Part shown: one piece after another, positions 17,574 to 30,081 of the stretch
How the letters are laid out: each line of letters opens with the position of its first letter
How positions within the stretch are numbered: the first letter of the stretch is position 1
Origin: Chromohalobacter canadensis
GTDB taxonomy: Bacteria; Pseudomonadota; Gammaproteobacteria; Pseudomonadales; Halomonadaceae
Direction: 5' to 3'
DNA: 64,000 nt
Assembly (NCBI RefSeq): GCF_034479555.1
Contig: NZ_CP140151.1
Location: forward strand, 558,001-622,000
Program-made: the position numbers and the translations under genes
The notes under the pieces: model-generated
Database searches by the model: none
Seen by the model: the letters and a program-made list of their open reading frames with translations, nothing else
What the model was told of the DNA's origin: nothing

Positions 17574-18707
17574 CTACGCCAGGCGCCGCTGGGTCTTTTC
17601 ATCGAACAAGACGGCGCGACTCAAGTCGGCGCGCAATGCCACTCTGTCGCCCGCCACTACGCGACTCTTCGGACCGAGGCGGGCAGTTATCTCGTTGCCA
17701 CCCAGCCACGCTTGCAGCAAGGTATCCGCGCCGGTCGGCTCGACCACCGTCGCCGTCACCTCAAGCCGCGTGCCCTCACCTGACGTTTCTTGTATGGCGT
17801 CGTCTTCGAGAAAATGCTCGGGCCGCAATCCCAGAATCAGACGCTCGCCGACGCGGGCCGATAATTCCTGGGTGTCACGCTCCACGGGCCACGGCAACGT
17901 CAACGCCACCTCGCCTTGTTCCTCATCGTGGACTTGCAAGGCATAACCGCTTGCCCCTGCATGACTCACGAGCGTGACGGGAAGGAAGTTCATCGATGGC
18001 GAACCCATGAAGCCTGCCACGAACATGTCCACGGGATCGTTATACACCTCATGGGGCGTACCTAGCTGCAGGATTTCTCCATCGCGCATCACCGCGATTC
18101 GATCGGCCAGCGTCATGGCCTCGATCTGATCGTGCGTGACATAGACGATGGTGGTCCCGAGGCGCTGGTGCAATTTCTTGATCTCGGTGCGCATTTCCAC
18201 GCGCAGCTTGGCATCCAGGTTCGAGAGCGGTTCGTCGAACAGATAGATCTGCGGCTCGCGCGCCAAGGCGCGGCCCATGGCCACGCGCTGGCGCTGCCCA
18301 CCCGAGAGTTGCGAAGGCTTGCGGTCAAGCAGCGGCGTGATTTGCAACAGCTCGGCCACACGCGAGACAGCCTCCTCACGCTGGGCCTTGGGCATCTTGC
18401 GCATCTCCAATCCGAAGGAAATGTTCTGCCGCACGTTCATGCTCGGATAGAGTGCATAGGACTGAAACACCATGGCAATATCGCGCTCGGACGGCGTATG
18501 CCAAGTCACGTCTTCATCACCGATGCGTATTTCGCCACTAGTGACGGGCTCGAGCCCTGCGATGGTGTTCATCAATGTCGATTTCCCGCAGCCCGAGGGG
18601 CCGACCAGGATCAGGAACTCCCCGGAATCGATCGCCAGGGAAATATCCTTGAGTACCTGCGTGCTACCGAACGTCTTGTTGACGTGACGGATGTTCAAAG
18701 CGGACAT
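17574..18707 (-). CDS. Sugar ABC transporter ATP-binding protein (MalK/UgpC-like)
   Basis: 377 residues. Walker A GPSGCGKST near 36-44, Q-loop, signature LSGGQRQRVAMGRAL, Walker B IYLFDEPLSNLD and switch His in VYVTHDQIEAMT; C-terminal TOBE/MalK-like regulatory domain (LGLRPEHF). Start set at the ATG preceded by AGAGG. It lies 14 bases behind gtsC and completes the importer with gtsA, gtsB and gtsC; in Pseudomonas this position is occupied by the ATPase of the glucose system. Confidence 0.93.
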   Translation of the reverse strand: MSALNIRHVNKTFGSTQVLKDISLAIDSGEFLILVGPSGCGKSTLMNTIAGLEPVTSGEIRIGDEDVTWHTPSERDIAMVFQSYALYPSMNVRQNISFGLEMRKMPKAQREEAVSRVAELLQITPLLDRKPSQLSGGQRQRVAMGRALAREPQIYLFDEPLSNLDAKLRVEMRTEIKKLHQRLGTTIVYVTHDQIEAMTLADRIAVMRDGEILQLGTPHEVYNDPVDMFVAGFMGSPSMNFLPVTLVSHAGASGYALQVHDEEQGEVALTLPWPVERDTQELSARVGERLILGLRPEHFLEDDAIQETSGEGTRLEVTATVVEPTGADTLLQAWLGGNEITARLGPKSRVVAGDRVALRADLSRAVLFDEKTQRRLA

Positions 18708-18721
18708 AATGACCTCTGTAA

Positions 18722-19600
18722 TCAACCCTTGACGGATCCCGCGGTCAACCCGCGCACGAAATATTTTCCGGCCAGCACATACACCACCAATGTCGGCAAG
18801 GCGGCGATCATGGCCGCTGCCATGTCGACGTTGTACTCCTTAACGCCGGTGGAGGTGTTGACCATATTGTTGAGTGCCACCGTCACCGGCTGCGAGTCGA
18901 AACCCGCGAACGACACCCCAAACAAGAAGTCATTCCAGATCTGGGTGAATTGCCAGATGACCGTCACGGTGATGATGGGACCCGATACCGGCAGCAGAAT
19001 GCGCCAGAAAATGCGCCAGAAACCCGCGCCGTCTAGCTTGGCGGCGGCGATCATTTCATCGGGTATCGACACGTAATAGTTACGGAAGAAAAGCGTCGTG
19101 AACGCGATGCCATACACCACATGCACAAGCACCAAGCCACTGGTGGAACTAGCCAGCCCCAGCCAGCCCAACGTCCTCGCCATGGGCATGAGCACCACCT
19201 GGAACGGGACGAAACAACCGAACAGCAGCAGTGCAAAGCACAGGTTCGCGCCGCGAAAACGCCATTTGGTCAACACATAGCCATTAAGCGCGCCCACGAA
19301 AGAGGAAATCGCCACGGCGGGCACGACGATGGCTATCGAGTTGAGGAAATACCCCGACATGCCATCGCACCGCATACCGGTACAGGCCGACCCCCATGCC
19401 TTGCTCCAGGCTTCGAAGGAAATCGTGCTGGGCAGCGACAAGAGGCCACCGGCACGAATGTCATCCAGGGGTTTAAGCGACGTCAGAAGCATTACCACGA
19501 GCGGCAATAGATACACCAGCGCCGCCACGATCAGCAGCGTATATAGCCCGCCTCGCCATAGCCGTGCCGAGGTCGTATGTCGACGTACCATGTTAGCCAT
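18722..19600 (-). CDS. gtsC: Sugar ABC transporter permease (MalG-like)
   Basis: 292 residues from the ATG at 19600, which lies in the last codons of gtsB (overlap 19593-19600). Six hydrophobic segments; the EAA loop for ATPase contact reads DEMIAAAKLDGAGFWRIFWRILLPVSGP. An unusual short loop with SACTGMRCDGM sits after the first membrane segment, the position where GtsC-type permeases carry an insertion. Together with gtsB it forms the membrane channel of a glucose/mannose-type importer. Confidence 0.88.
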   Translation of the reverse strand: MANMVRRHTTSARLWRGGLYTLLIVAALVYLLPLVVMLLTSLKPLDDIRAGGLLSLPSTISFEAWSKAWGSACTGMRCDGMSGYFLNSIAIVVPAVAISSFVGALNGYVLTKWRFRGANLCFALLLFGCFVPFQVVLMPMARTLGWLGLASSTSGLVLVHVVYGIAFTTLFFRNYYVSIPDEMIAAAKLDGAGFWRIFWRILLPVSGPIITVTVIWQFTQIWNDFLFGVSFAGFDSQPVTVALNNMVNTSTGVKEYNVDMAAAMIAALPTLVVYVLAGKYFVRGLTAGSVKG

Positions 19601-20522
19601 GTCGCTGCCCTCGCAATTCGGAATACAGATACGGCACCAGGATCGCCAACACGCCACACAGCATCATGATCGCGCTCGCCGACCCCAGGCCGATCTGCCC
19701 CCGTGTAAAGGTGTGGGCGTACATGAAAGTGGCGGGCAGGTCGGTCGCGTAGCCGGGTCCGCCTCCCGTCAGCGCCATGACCAGATCGAAACTCTTGATG
19801 GCGATATGGGCGAGAATCATCACGGCACTGAACACCACGGGGCGTAGGCTCGGCAGGACGATGCGTGTGTAGATACGTGGCAAACTGGCGCCATCCAGCG
19901 CCGCCGCCTGAAAGAGGCTGTCGTCGATACTCCTGAGACCGGCCAGGAACAAGGCCATCACGAACCCGGATGCTTGCCATACGGCGGCGATCACCAAGGT
20001 GTAAATAGCCATGTCGCTATCGACGAGCCAGTTGAAGGTAAAGTCTTCGAATCCCCAGCCACGCACCATCGCCTGGATACCCAACCCTGGGTTGAGCAAC
20101 CAGCGCCAGACGACCCCGGTCACGATCAAGGAAAGCGCCATCGGGTAGAGATAAATCGTGCGCAGCGCGCCTTCCTGTCGGATACGCTGATCGAGAAAAA
20201 TCGCGAGCAGTAGCCCTATCACCAGACAGCTCACGATGAACAAGCCACCGAACACCACCAGGTTAGTAGCCGCCACGTGCCAGCGTTCATTGGCAAAAAG
20301 TCGCGCGTACTGCGCGAAACCCACGAAATCGTATTGCGGCAACATCCGCGAGTTGGTCAGTGAAAGCAGAAACGTCCAGAGCATGTAGCCATAGACGAAA
20401 AACAACGCCACCCCGAGCGAGGGCGCAACGACAAGACGGGGCAATACACGTTCGATATGGCCGGCCAGAGAGCGACGGTGTCGTCGCTCGACGGTAGCAG
20501 GCGCAGGTACATTTGATGGCAT
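19593..20522 (-). CDS. gtsB: Sugar ABC transporter permease (MalF-like)
   Basis: 309 residues, six to seven membrane segments starting with LVVAPSLGVALFFVYGYMLW. EAA loop: DDSLFQAAALDGASLPRIYTRIVLPSLRPVV. The sequence LTGGGPGYATDLPATFMY is typical of carbohydrate uptake permeases. It overlaps gtsC by eight bases and follows gtsA after a 72-base gap that holds a perfect 14-bp hairpin. Confidence 0.9.
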   Translation of the reverse strand: MPSNVPAPATVERRHRRSLAGHIERVLPRLVVAPSLGVALFFVYGYMLWTFLLSLTNSRMLPQYDFVGFAQYARLFANERWHVAATNLVVFGGLFIVSCLVIGLLLAIFLDQRIRQEGALRTIYLYPMALSLIVTGVVWRWLLNPGLGIQAMVRGWGFEDFTFNWLVDSDMAIYTLVIAAVWQASGFVMALFLAGLRSIDDSLFQAAALDGASLPRIYTRIVLPSLRPVVFSAVMILAHIAIKSFDLVMALTGGGPGYATDLPATFMYAHTFTRGQIGLGSASAIMMLCGVLAILVPYLYSELRGQRHG

Positions 20523-20549
20523 CGACGATATCCTTTTGACAAGACACGA

Positions 20550-20585
20550 TTGCTCGCTGCCGACTCAAGCCTCGGCAGCGAGCAA
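20550..20585 (-). promoter_or_regulatory. Intercistronic hairpin between gtsA and gtsB
   Basis: Bases 20550-20563 are perfectly complementary to 20572-20585 (14 pairs, eight-base loop). It starts nine bases after the gtsA stop codon. It probably stabilises the receptor mRNA, as at the malE-malF junction of enteric bacteria. Confidence 0.7.
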
Positions 20586-20594
20586 CGACTCACC

Positions 20595-21848
20595 TCACTC
20601 GGCCGCGCGTACGGCGCTGACCAGTCGCTCTGAGGCGGTCTCGGCCTTCATGTCAGGATCATTGAAGAAGTTGGTGATGACATCGAATACCGCACCTTGC
20701 TGGCTGTCCGACACCGCCATGCCATGCGCCAGACTAGGCACCAGCCCCTTTTCGTCCATGGCGACATCGAAGGCTTCACGCGAAGCCTTGGCGCAGGCAT
20801 CGAAATCGTCGAGGGAGACGTCCAAGCGCACCGGGATCGACCCTTTGGCTTGGTTGAACTGGACCTGGAAATCCTTCGACAGAACGATACTCGCCAGGTC
20901 CAGTTGGGCCTGTTGCTGACCTTCGTCGTCAACATCGAACATGGCCAGGCTATCGGTGTTGTAGGAGAACATGCTTTCGGTCATCGGCGGGGCGACACAT
21001 TCATAGTCCTCGCCCGGCGTCATGCCCGCAGCGGTGAACTCTCCCTTGGCCCAGTCGCCCATGATCTGCATGGCCGCCTTGCCACCGATGACCATCGATG
21101 TGGCGATGTTCCAGTCACGGCCAGCGATGTTGTCGTCCATCGTGCCGCGTAGCTTCTTGAAGGTCTTGAGCGACTCGATCATGGTGTCACTGGTCAGCGC
21201 CTCAGGGTCCAGATCGACGAACGCCTTGCGATAGAAATCGCCACCCCCGATCCCCATCATGACCACTTCGAAAACGGTCGCGTCCTGCCAGGGCTGGCCA
21301 CCGTGAGCGAGCGGAATGTAGCCCGCCTCGCGAATCTTGTCGGCCGCGTCAAAGAACTCGTCCCAGGTCTGCGGCACGTGATCAACACCCGAATCTTCTA
21401 GAACCTCGGGGTTGGCCCAGATCCAGTTGATACGGTGAATATTCACGGGAACGGCCGCATAATGCCCTTCGACTTTATCGGCGGCGGCGACTTCTTCGGG
21501 GAGGAAATCGTCCCAACCATCGGCTTCGGCAGCTTTATCGATATTGCCGAGGAATCCCATGTCGCCCCACTCTTTAATCAAAGGCCCCTTGATTTGCGCC
21601 ACCGCCGGTGGATTTCCCGAAATCGCACGCGATTTGAGTACCGTCATGGCGCTATCGCCCGCGCCGCCGGCCACCGCGAAATCTTTCCAGGTGTGGCCCT
21701 TGGCCTCGAGCTTTTCCTTGAGCAGATTGGCGGCCTTGGCTTCGCCTCCCGAGGTCCACCAATGGAGAACCTCGATTTCAGCGGCATTGGCCTGCCCCAC
21801 GGCAGCAGACAGCAGAGCACCTGCGGCGAGCGCATGGATCGTTTTCAT
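20595..21848 (-). CDS. gtsA: Glucose-type ABC transporter periplasmic binding protein
   Basis: 417 residues. Signal peptide 1-22 ending AVGQANA. The mature start AEIEVLHWWTSGGEAKAANLLKEKLEAKGH is the hallmark of the Pseudomonas GtsA/glucose-binding branch of the MalE-like family, followed by AGGAGDSAMTVLKSRAISGNPPAVAQIKGP. An AAGGAG site precedes the ATG. Gene order (response regulator, kinase, gtsABC, ATPase) matches the Pseudomonas glucose uptake locus, except that no OprB porin gene follows. Confidence 0.9.
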   Translation of the reverse strand: MKTIHALAAGALLSAAVGQANAAEIEVLHWWTSGGEAKAANLLKEKLEAKGHTWKDFAVAGGAGDSAMTVLKSRAISGNPPAVAQIKGPLIKEWGDMGFLGNIDKAAEADGWDDFLPEEVAAADKVEGHYAAVPVNIHRINWIWANPEVLEDSGVDHVPQTWDEFFDAADKIREAGYIPLAHGGQPWQDATVFEVVMMGIGGGDFYRKAFVDLDPEALTSDTMIESLKTFKKLRGTMDDNIAGRDWNIATSMVIGGKAAMQIMGDWAKGEFTAAGMTPGEDYECVAPPMTESMFSYNTDSLAMFDVDDEGQQQAQLDLASIVLSKDFQVQFNQAKGSIPVRLDVSLDDFDACAKASREAFDVAMDEKGLVPSLAHGMAVSDSQQGAVFDVITNFFNDPDMKAETASERLVSAVRAAE

Positions 21849-22206
21849 GGCGTAACTCCTTATGGTTGTTATCGCGACATGGGTCGCTCATCACGAGGGG
21901 ATGCCCCGTGTCTTACCAGTTTTGGGAGCGGCCAGCGAAGCGTCGACGGGGCAAGAAAGAGAGAAAGAAGGCCCAAAGGGCGGTCATGCCCAGCACTGTT
22001 CACGCTCGAATGAATGGCGCAATCCGTGACTGTTATCGTTATTACGTCAGTCCCTTGTTGGCGACCATGAGCCAGCGGATCGAACGCCCCCGATCCCTGG
22101 GTTCGAGCGTAGCGTATGCCAACATGCGTTTGGGTTACCGAGTCTTACAAAGTCTTGGCGACATATTGCAGCTCTGTAATATTCAACTCAGCCACATCTA
22201 GGGAAC
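21849..22206. other. Intergenic region holding the gts promoter
   Basis: 358 bases between the kinase stop codon and gtsA. It contains the gtsA ribosome-binding site (AAGGAG) at its gtsA end. I see no convincing -35/-10 pair, gene or long hairpin, and no clear direct repeat that I could assign to the response regulator. Confidence 0.5.
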
Positions 22207-23649
22207 TCAATGCGCCAAGGGTAGGCTTAGCTGAACGCTCAATCCTCCTTCGCTGGACTCATTCAAGTAGATCTCACCACCATGGGCGCGCACGATATGC
22301 CGCGCAATGGCAAGCCCCAGGCCACTGCCCCCCGTGTGACGACTCCGTGAAGGCTCGAGCCGCACGAAAGGCTCGAAGACACGTTCCCGCTGTGCCTGGG
22401 GAATACCCGGCCCATCGTCACTGATGCCGATGACGATATGCTCGTAATCCCGGTGAAGAGCGATATCCACATGCTGCGCATAAAAAATGGCGTTCTCTAT
22501 GAGATTGGCCAGACAACGCTTGAGTGCCAAGGGTTTCGCCGACAGCCACCCCGCATGCCCTTCAAGATGGATCGAAGCACCTTCATGCACGGCAAGCTCC
22601 TCCATGAGATCTTTCACCAGTGCGTCTACGTCGATCGCGGAGGCCGTCTCATGGAGATCCAATCCTTTCACCGAAGCCAAGGCCCCTTTCACCAACTGAT
22701 TCATTTCATCCAAGGAGTGTATGAAAGCCTCACGCTGAGCGGGTGAGTCGAGCATCTCGGCGCGCAGGCGTAAGCGTGTGATGGGGGTTTTGAGATCATG
22801 CGAAATGGCGGAAAACAAGCGTTCACGCTCCTCGACCTGATGGCGAATCCGTTCACTCATGCGATTGAACGCCATCGCAGTATCGCGCAATTCACGTGGT
22901 CCGCGTTCGGCAAGCGGCGGGGATTCCAGATCGTCTCCCAGACGTCTTGCCGCTTTGGCCAGGATCGAGAGCGGCCGCGTCGACCTGCGTATTCCCCATA
23001 ACGACAACATGATGACCGTCAGCAAGACGGCCATGGAGACGAAAAGTCGATCCCCGGATAACCAAGTGGCATCTTCCAGGGACTCCGCCATGGGCAAGGA
23101 GGTCGCGACGAACAACCAATTGCCCCCTTCGAGAGGCATTTGCACAACGAGGATTGGCGTCGACAACGGTGTGATAGCCAAGCTGCGGTGCGCCCAATGT
23201 GCGGGAAGCTCCGCGAGGGGAACTTCATTATTGAATACACGCAGGTCGCCGGGCTGTGAAAACCCGATGTACATCTCGCGTTGCCCAAGCTCTTGCTCGA
23301 GCCCATCTCGCAAATTAGCGGCCACCATCTCACGTGCGTTGCCCCCACTCGTACTCGGCAAGGCGATGCGGTGATCGTTGACGCTGACGAAGAAGCGAGT
23401 CCCGCCCATATCGCGCAATTGATCGAGCACGATGTGCCGATACTCATATGGCAACGAACTGAAATAACGTACGGTGGCGGCCAAACTTTCGGCTAGATGA
23501 CGCGACAGAGTATCGAGCCGCACCAGGCGCTCACGGTTTTCCTGCCAACTCCAGATCCCGTAGCTGGCAATCTGCGCACCTAACACGCCCAGCAGCATGA
23601 TCAATACGAAGCGACCCCTGAGGGTTCGCGGACGCCACCACCGCTTCAC
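22207..23649 (-). CDS. gtrS: EnvZ-type sensor histidine kinase of the sugar transport locus (GtrS-like)
   Basis: 480 residues. TM1 near 13-33, a periplasmic sensor of about 150 residues, TM2 (LFVSMAVLLTVIMLSLWGI), HAMP (STRPLSILAKAARRLGDDLE), H-box FSAISHDLKTPITRLRLR, N-box NLIENAIFYA, G-boxes SDDGPGIPQ and GGSGLGLAIARHIV. The first codons overlap the response-regulator stop (ATGA, 23646-23649). Position and architecture match GtrS, which in Pseudomonas responds to glucose catabolites; ligand assignment here is by analogy. Confidence 0.82.
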   Translation of the reverse strand: MKRWWRPRTLRGRFVLIMLLGVLGAQIASYGIWSWQENRERLVRLDTLSRHLAESLAATVRYFSSLPYEYRHIVLDQLRDMGGTRFFVSVNDHRIALPSTSGGNAREMVAANLRDGLEQELGQREMYIGFSQPGDLRVFNNEVPLAELPAHWAHRSLAITPLSTPILVVQMPLEGGNWLFVATSLPMAESLEDATWLSGDRLFVSMAVLLTVIMLSLWGIRRSTRPLSILAKAARRLGDDLESPPLAERGPRELRDTAMAFNRMSERIRHQVEERERLFSAISHDLKTPITRLRLRAEMLDSPAQREAFIHSLDEMNQLVKGALASVKGLDLHETASAIDVDALVKDLMEELAVHEGASIHLEGHAGWLSAKPLALKRCLANLIENAIFYAQHVDIALHRDYEHIVIGISDDGPGIPQAQRERVFEPFVRLEPSRSRHTGGSGLGLAIARHIVRAHGGEIYLNESSEGGLSVQLSLPLAH

Positions 23650-24359
23650 ATCACCGATTCCACGGGGGCTGCCAGGACATAACCTGCTCCGCGCACGGTA
23701 CGGATCAATTGCGAATGCTGGGCATCTTCTCCCAGGCGCTGACGCAAGCGGCAGACGTGTACATCGATGGAGCGATCCAAGGGCGGCGCTCGGCGTCCCC
23801 GGCTAAGGTCGAACAAGCGCTCGCGGGACAGCACCTGCTCGGGATGATCCAGAAATACACCCAGCAGTTGATAATCCGCTCCCGATAGATGACTTCGGTT
23901 ACCCGCATCGTCGATCAACTCACGCGTAATCCTATCGAGCGACCAGGGTCCGAATCGGACGATGCGTGTGGCCGCGGCTGGTAATGGCTTGACGCGGCGC
24001 AAGATCGCTTTGACGCGCGCCAGTAGTTCACGCGGATTGAACGGCTTGGCCAAATAGTCGTCGGCTCCTAGTTCGAGTCCGAGAATACGGTCGGTTTCAT
24101 CCACACTCGCGGTCAGCATGATGATGGGCAAGCTGCTATGCCGGCGAAGATCGCGACAAAGCGACAATCCATCTTCTCCCGGCATCATGATGTCGAGTAT
24201 CAGTAAATCGGGATCTTCATCGCGTATCAAGGTAGGTAAGGCATCGCCGTCTTCCCCCAATACGACCTTGAAGCCATGTCGCTCGAGGTAAGTTTGCAAC
24301 AGTTCACAAATTTCGGCGTCGTCATCGATGACGGCCACTGTCGTATGATTCATCGTCAT
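23646..24359 (-). CDS. gltR: OmpR-family response regulator (GltR-like)
   Basis: 237 residues. Receiver with acidic pocket IDDDAE, Asp56 in LLILDIMMPG, Thr in MLTAS and Lys in LAKPFNP; C-terminal winged helix ending LIRTVRGAGYVLAAPVE. ATG at 24359 or six bases later at 24353. It is the first gene of the unit and overlaps the kinase gene. The likely target is the gts promoter just downstream of the kinase gene. Confidence 0.85.
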   Translation of the reverse strand: MTMNHTTVAVIDDDAEICELLQTYLERHGFKVVLGEDGDALPTLIRDEDPDLLILDIMMPGEDGLSLCRDLRRHSSLPIIMLTASVDETDRILGLELGADDYLAKPFNPRELLARVKAILRRVKPLPAAATRIVRFGPWSLDRITRELIDDAGNRSHLSGADYQLLGVFLDHPEQVLSRERLFDLSRGRRAPPLDRSIDVHVCRLRQRLGEDAQHSQLIRTVRGAGYVLAAPVESVM

Positions 24360-24623
24360 AGTGGGAGACGCTCCCTGCCGCTGCTTCCCAATTCGACAGA
24401 AGGCACTGCGGATATTTGTTGGTTATCGTCGCGATTCTTTATCGATGATGCGATGGCCTCCCCTACTCATCAAGCGAATCATGGGGCGACACGACCAAAG
24501 GGGGAGGAATATAACGTACATACGCAATATGGGTGAGTTTTATGAGCGCTGTGACGATACTCGACGTAGTAGCTTTTCATTCGACAGCATCAAACGCATT
24601 GTTTTTTCAGCCCCATAAACGAC

Positions 24624-24655
24624 AAAACCCCAGCTTCGCATGAAGCTGGGGTTTT
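24624..24655 (-). terminator. Factor-independent terminator of the rRNA operon
   Basis: AAAACCCCAGCTTC at 24624-24637 pairs with GAAGCTGGGGTTTT at 24642-24655 around a four-base loop. The A/T arms make it usable from both sides, so it may also protect the gltR promoter from read-through. Confidence 0.9.
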
Positions 24656-24656
24656 A

Positions 24657-24766
24657 GAATAAATGCCTGACGCATGACCCGGCCGGCGCGCCGGGACTCG
24701 CCGTGGGGAGGCCCCTAAACGAGTGAACCCCGACCAAAGGCCGGGGTTCGGAATAAATGCCTGACG
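24657..24766. repeat. 16-bp direct repeat of the 5S rRNA 3' end
   Basis: GAATAAATGCCTGACG occurs at 24657-24672 and at 24751-24766, each followed by (C)ATGACC. The second copy includes the true 5S 3' end; the first copy lies beyond a terminator hairpin and looks like a leftover of a second 5S gene. Confidence 0.6.
24725..24749 (-). terminator. First hairpin downstream of 5S rRNA
   Basis: GAACCCCG and CGGGGTTC arms with one internal A-C mismatch and an AAA loop, ten bases beyond the 5S 3' end. No T tract follows, so it may act as a processing or backup termination structure before 24624-24655. Confidence 0.6.
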
Positions 24767-24875
24767 ATGACCTACTCTCGCATGGGGAAGCCCCACACTA
24801 CCATCGGCGCTAAGCGGTTTCACTGCTGAGTTCGGCATGGGATCAGGTGGGACACGCTCGCTATGGTCGTCAGGC
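24758..24875 (-). rRNA. rrf: 5S ribosomal RNA
   Basis: About 118 bases on the minus strand. Terminal arms GCCTGACGAC and the matching GTCAGGCA pair, and the interior contains CCATGCCGAACTCAG and GCGCCGATGGTAGTGTGGGG, standard bacterial 5S segments. Last gene of the operon, 109 bases after 23S. Confidence 0.96.
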
Positions 24876-24963
24876 GAAACAGGTGTCGTGGCCCTCAGGG
24901 CCACAACGCAATCGGGAATAAGCTGACGCGATCGTCTCACACGCATCCGGGATCGGCTCGTCA

Positions 24964-24984
24964 CCAGACCCTTTGGGTGTTATA

Positions 24985-24993
<9 letters not shown>
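24964..24993 (-). other. 3' arm of the 23S precursor processing stalk
   Basis: This stretch is complementary to 27865-27893 over about 29 pairs with a single bulge. The two arms would form the double-stranded stalk that RNase III cuts to release pre-23S rRNA. Confidence 0.75.
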
Positions 24994-27864
<2,871 letters not shown>

Positions 27865-27873
<9 letters not shown>

Positions 27874-27893
27874 TATAACCCCAAAGGGTCTGG
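27865..27893 (-). other. 5' arm of the 23S precursor processing stalk
   Basis: Complementary to 24964-24993 across the 23S gene; see that entry. Confidence 0.75.
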
Positions 27894-27963
27894 CCTGGCG
27901 ACGAACACGATTTTGCCGGATACGCTTGAGACGTATCGTCTTGCTTTGTCAGCTTATTCCACA

Positions 27964-27976
27964 TTGTTAAAGAGCA
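27964..27976 (-). promoter_or_regulatory. boxA antitermination element in the spacer
   Basis: On the minus strand TGCTCTTTAACAA, identical to the canonical boxA. It allows NusB/NusE-dependent antitermination to be renewed before 23S. Confidence 0.85.
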
Positions 27977-27985
27977 TTGCTCTAT

Positions 27986-28002
27986 TCGATCAGGTAATTC
28001 AT
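27986..28002 (-). other. 3' arm of the 16S precursor processing stalk
   Basis: ATGAATTACCTGATCGA on the minus strand is perfectly complementary (17 bases) to 29712-29728 in the leader, with partial pairing beyond. It should form the RNase III stalk of pre-16S rRNA. Confidence 0.8.
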
Positions 28003-28037
28003 TGTGAGCGCTTACCCAGGGGGGATGCGCGGTCGTT

Positions 28038-29577
<1,540 letters not shown>

Positions 29578-29711
29578 AAAGTCTGATAGTCCGTTGAGCG
29601 GACCAAACTTGGTTCAAGACTAAAACGTTCTCAAAAAGACCCGAAGGTCTCTGACGAGTCGCTTGCCTTGATAGGTCGTGACTGGCACCCCTATCCTGAG
29701 CAAACGCCCAC

Positions 29712-29728
29712 ATGAATTACCTGATCGA
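29712..29728 (-). other. 5' arm of the 16S precursor processing stalk
   Basis: Perfect 17-base complement of 27986-28002; see that entry. Confidence 0.8.
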
Positions 29729-29741
29729 TTGTTAAAGAGCG
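29729..29741 (-). promoter_or_regulatory. boxA antitermination element in the rRNA leader
   Basis: CGCTCTTTAACAA on the minus strand, one base different from the consensus TGCTCTTTAACAA, directly upstream of the 16S stalk arm. Confidence 0.85.
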
Positions 29742-29810
29742 GCTCCGGGCTCGCAAAACGAGAAGCGGAGCGCTTGCGTGTGCCCAATGGGCGCCTCGCA
29801 AGGAAGGCGT

Positions 29811-29838
29811 ATTCTACCGAAAGCGCCGTGATTGTCAA
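29811..29838 (-). promoter_or_regulatory. rRNA promoter, proximal
   Basis: Minus strand TTGACA, 16-base spacer, TAGAAT, then a GC-rich discriminator (ACGCC). Its spacer resembles that of the distal promoter. A 16-bp spacing with GC discriminator is typical of stringently controlled rRNA promoters. Confidence 0.8.
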
Positions 29839-29913
29839 GGCGTTAGCCGAGGTGACAATCGCTGACATCGCCTTGAACCGCGGCGTTGTCAGGGGCCTTT
29901 CGAGGTGCGGCGC

Positions 29914-29941
29914 ATTTTACCGAAACCGGCGTCACTGTCAA
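29914..29941 (-). promoter_or_regulatory. rRNA promoter, distal
   Basis: Minus strand TTGACA, 16-base spacer, TAAAAT, followed by GCGCCGC. It lies 103 bp upstream of the proximal promoter. Confidence 0.8.
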
Positions 29942-30081
29942 GCGAGAAAGCCACCCGAAGGTTTGAATTTCTCAAGCACGTCAGCCACTTGCGCTACCTT
30001 TCCACCGCTGGCCACGAGGTCCGTCGCCGGCAGCGGATGCGTACTTTACGGACCTGACGGCGCGAACGCAAGGGGTTTTTC

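Larger units (their letters stand above)
27874..28037 (-). other. 16S-23S internal transcribed spacer without tRNA
   Basis: Only about 164 bases, with no cloverleaf, no tRNA T-loop (GGTTCGAATCC-like) and no CCA end. It holds a boxA copy, the 3' arm of the 16S stalk and the 5' arm of the 23S stalk, and little else. Confidence 0.85.
29578..30081 (-). other. rRNA operon leader and promoter region
   Basis: 504 bases between the prpD stop codon and 16S. It holds two tandem promoters, a boxA and the 5' arm of the 16S stalk, each listed separately. A third, weaker candidate (TTGCGT, 17 bases, TAAAGT, minus strand, near 30040-30070) is possible. No protein gene is supported here. Confidence 0.8.

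Noticed and set aside
22120-22200. HexR-like site upstream of gtsA (TGTAATATTCAAC)
   Set aside because: Only one half resembles the palindrome; the second half does not match.
27874-28037. tRNA-Ile/Ala in the rRNA spacer
   Set aside because: Searched on both strands for T-loop and anticodon-stem patterns; none found in 164 bases.
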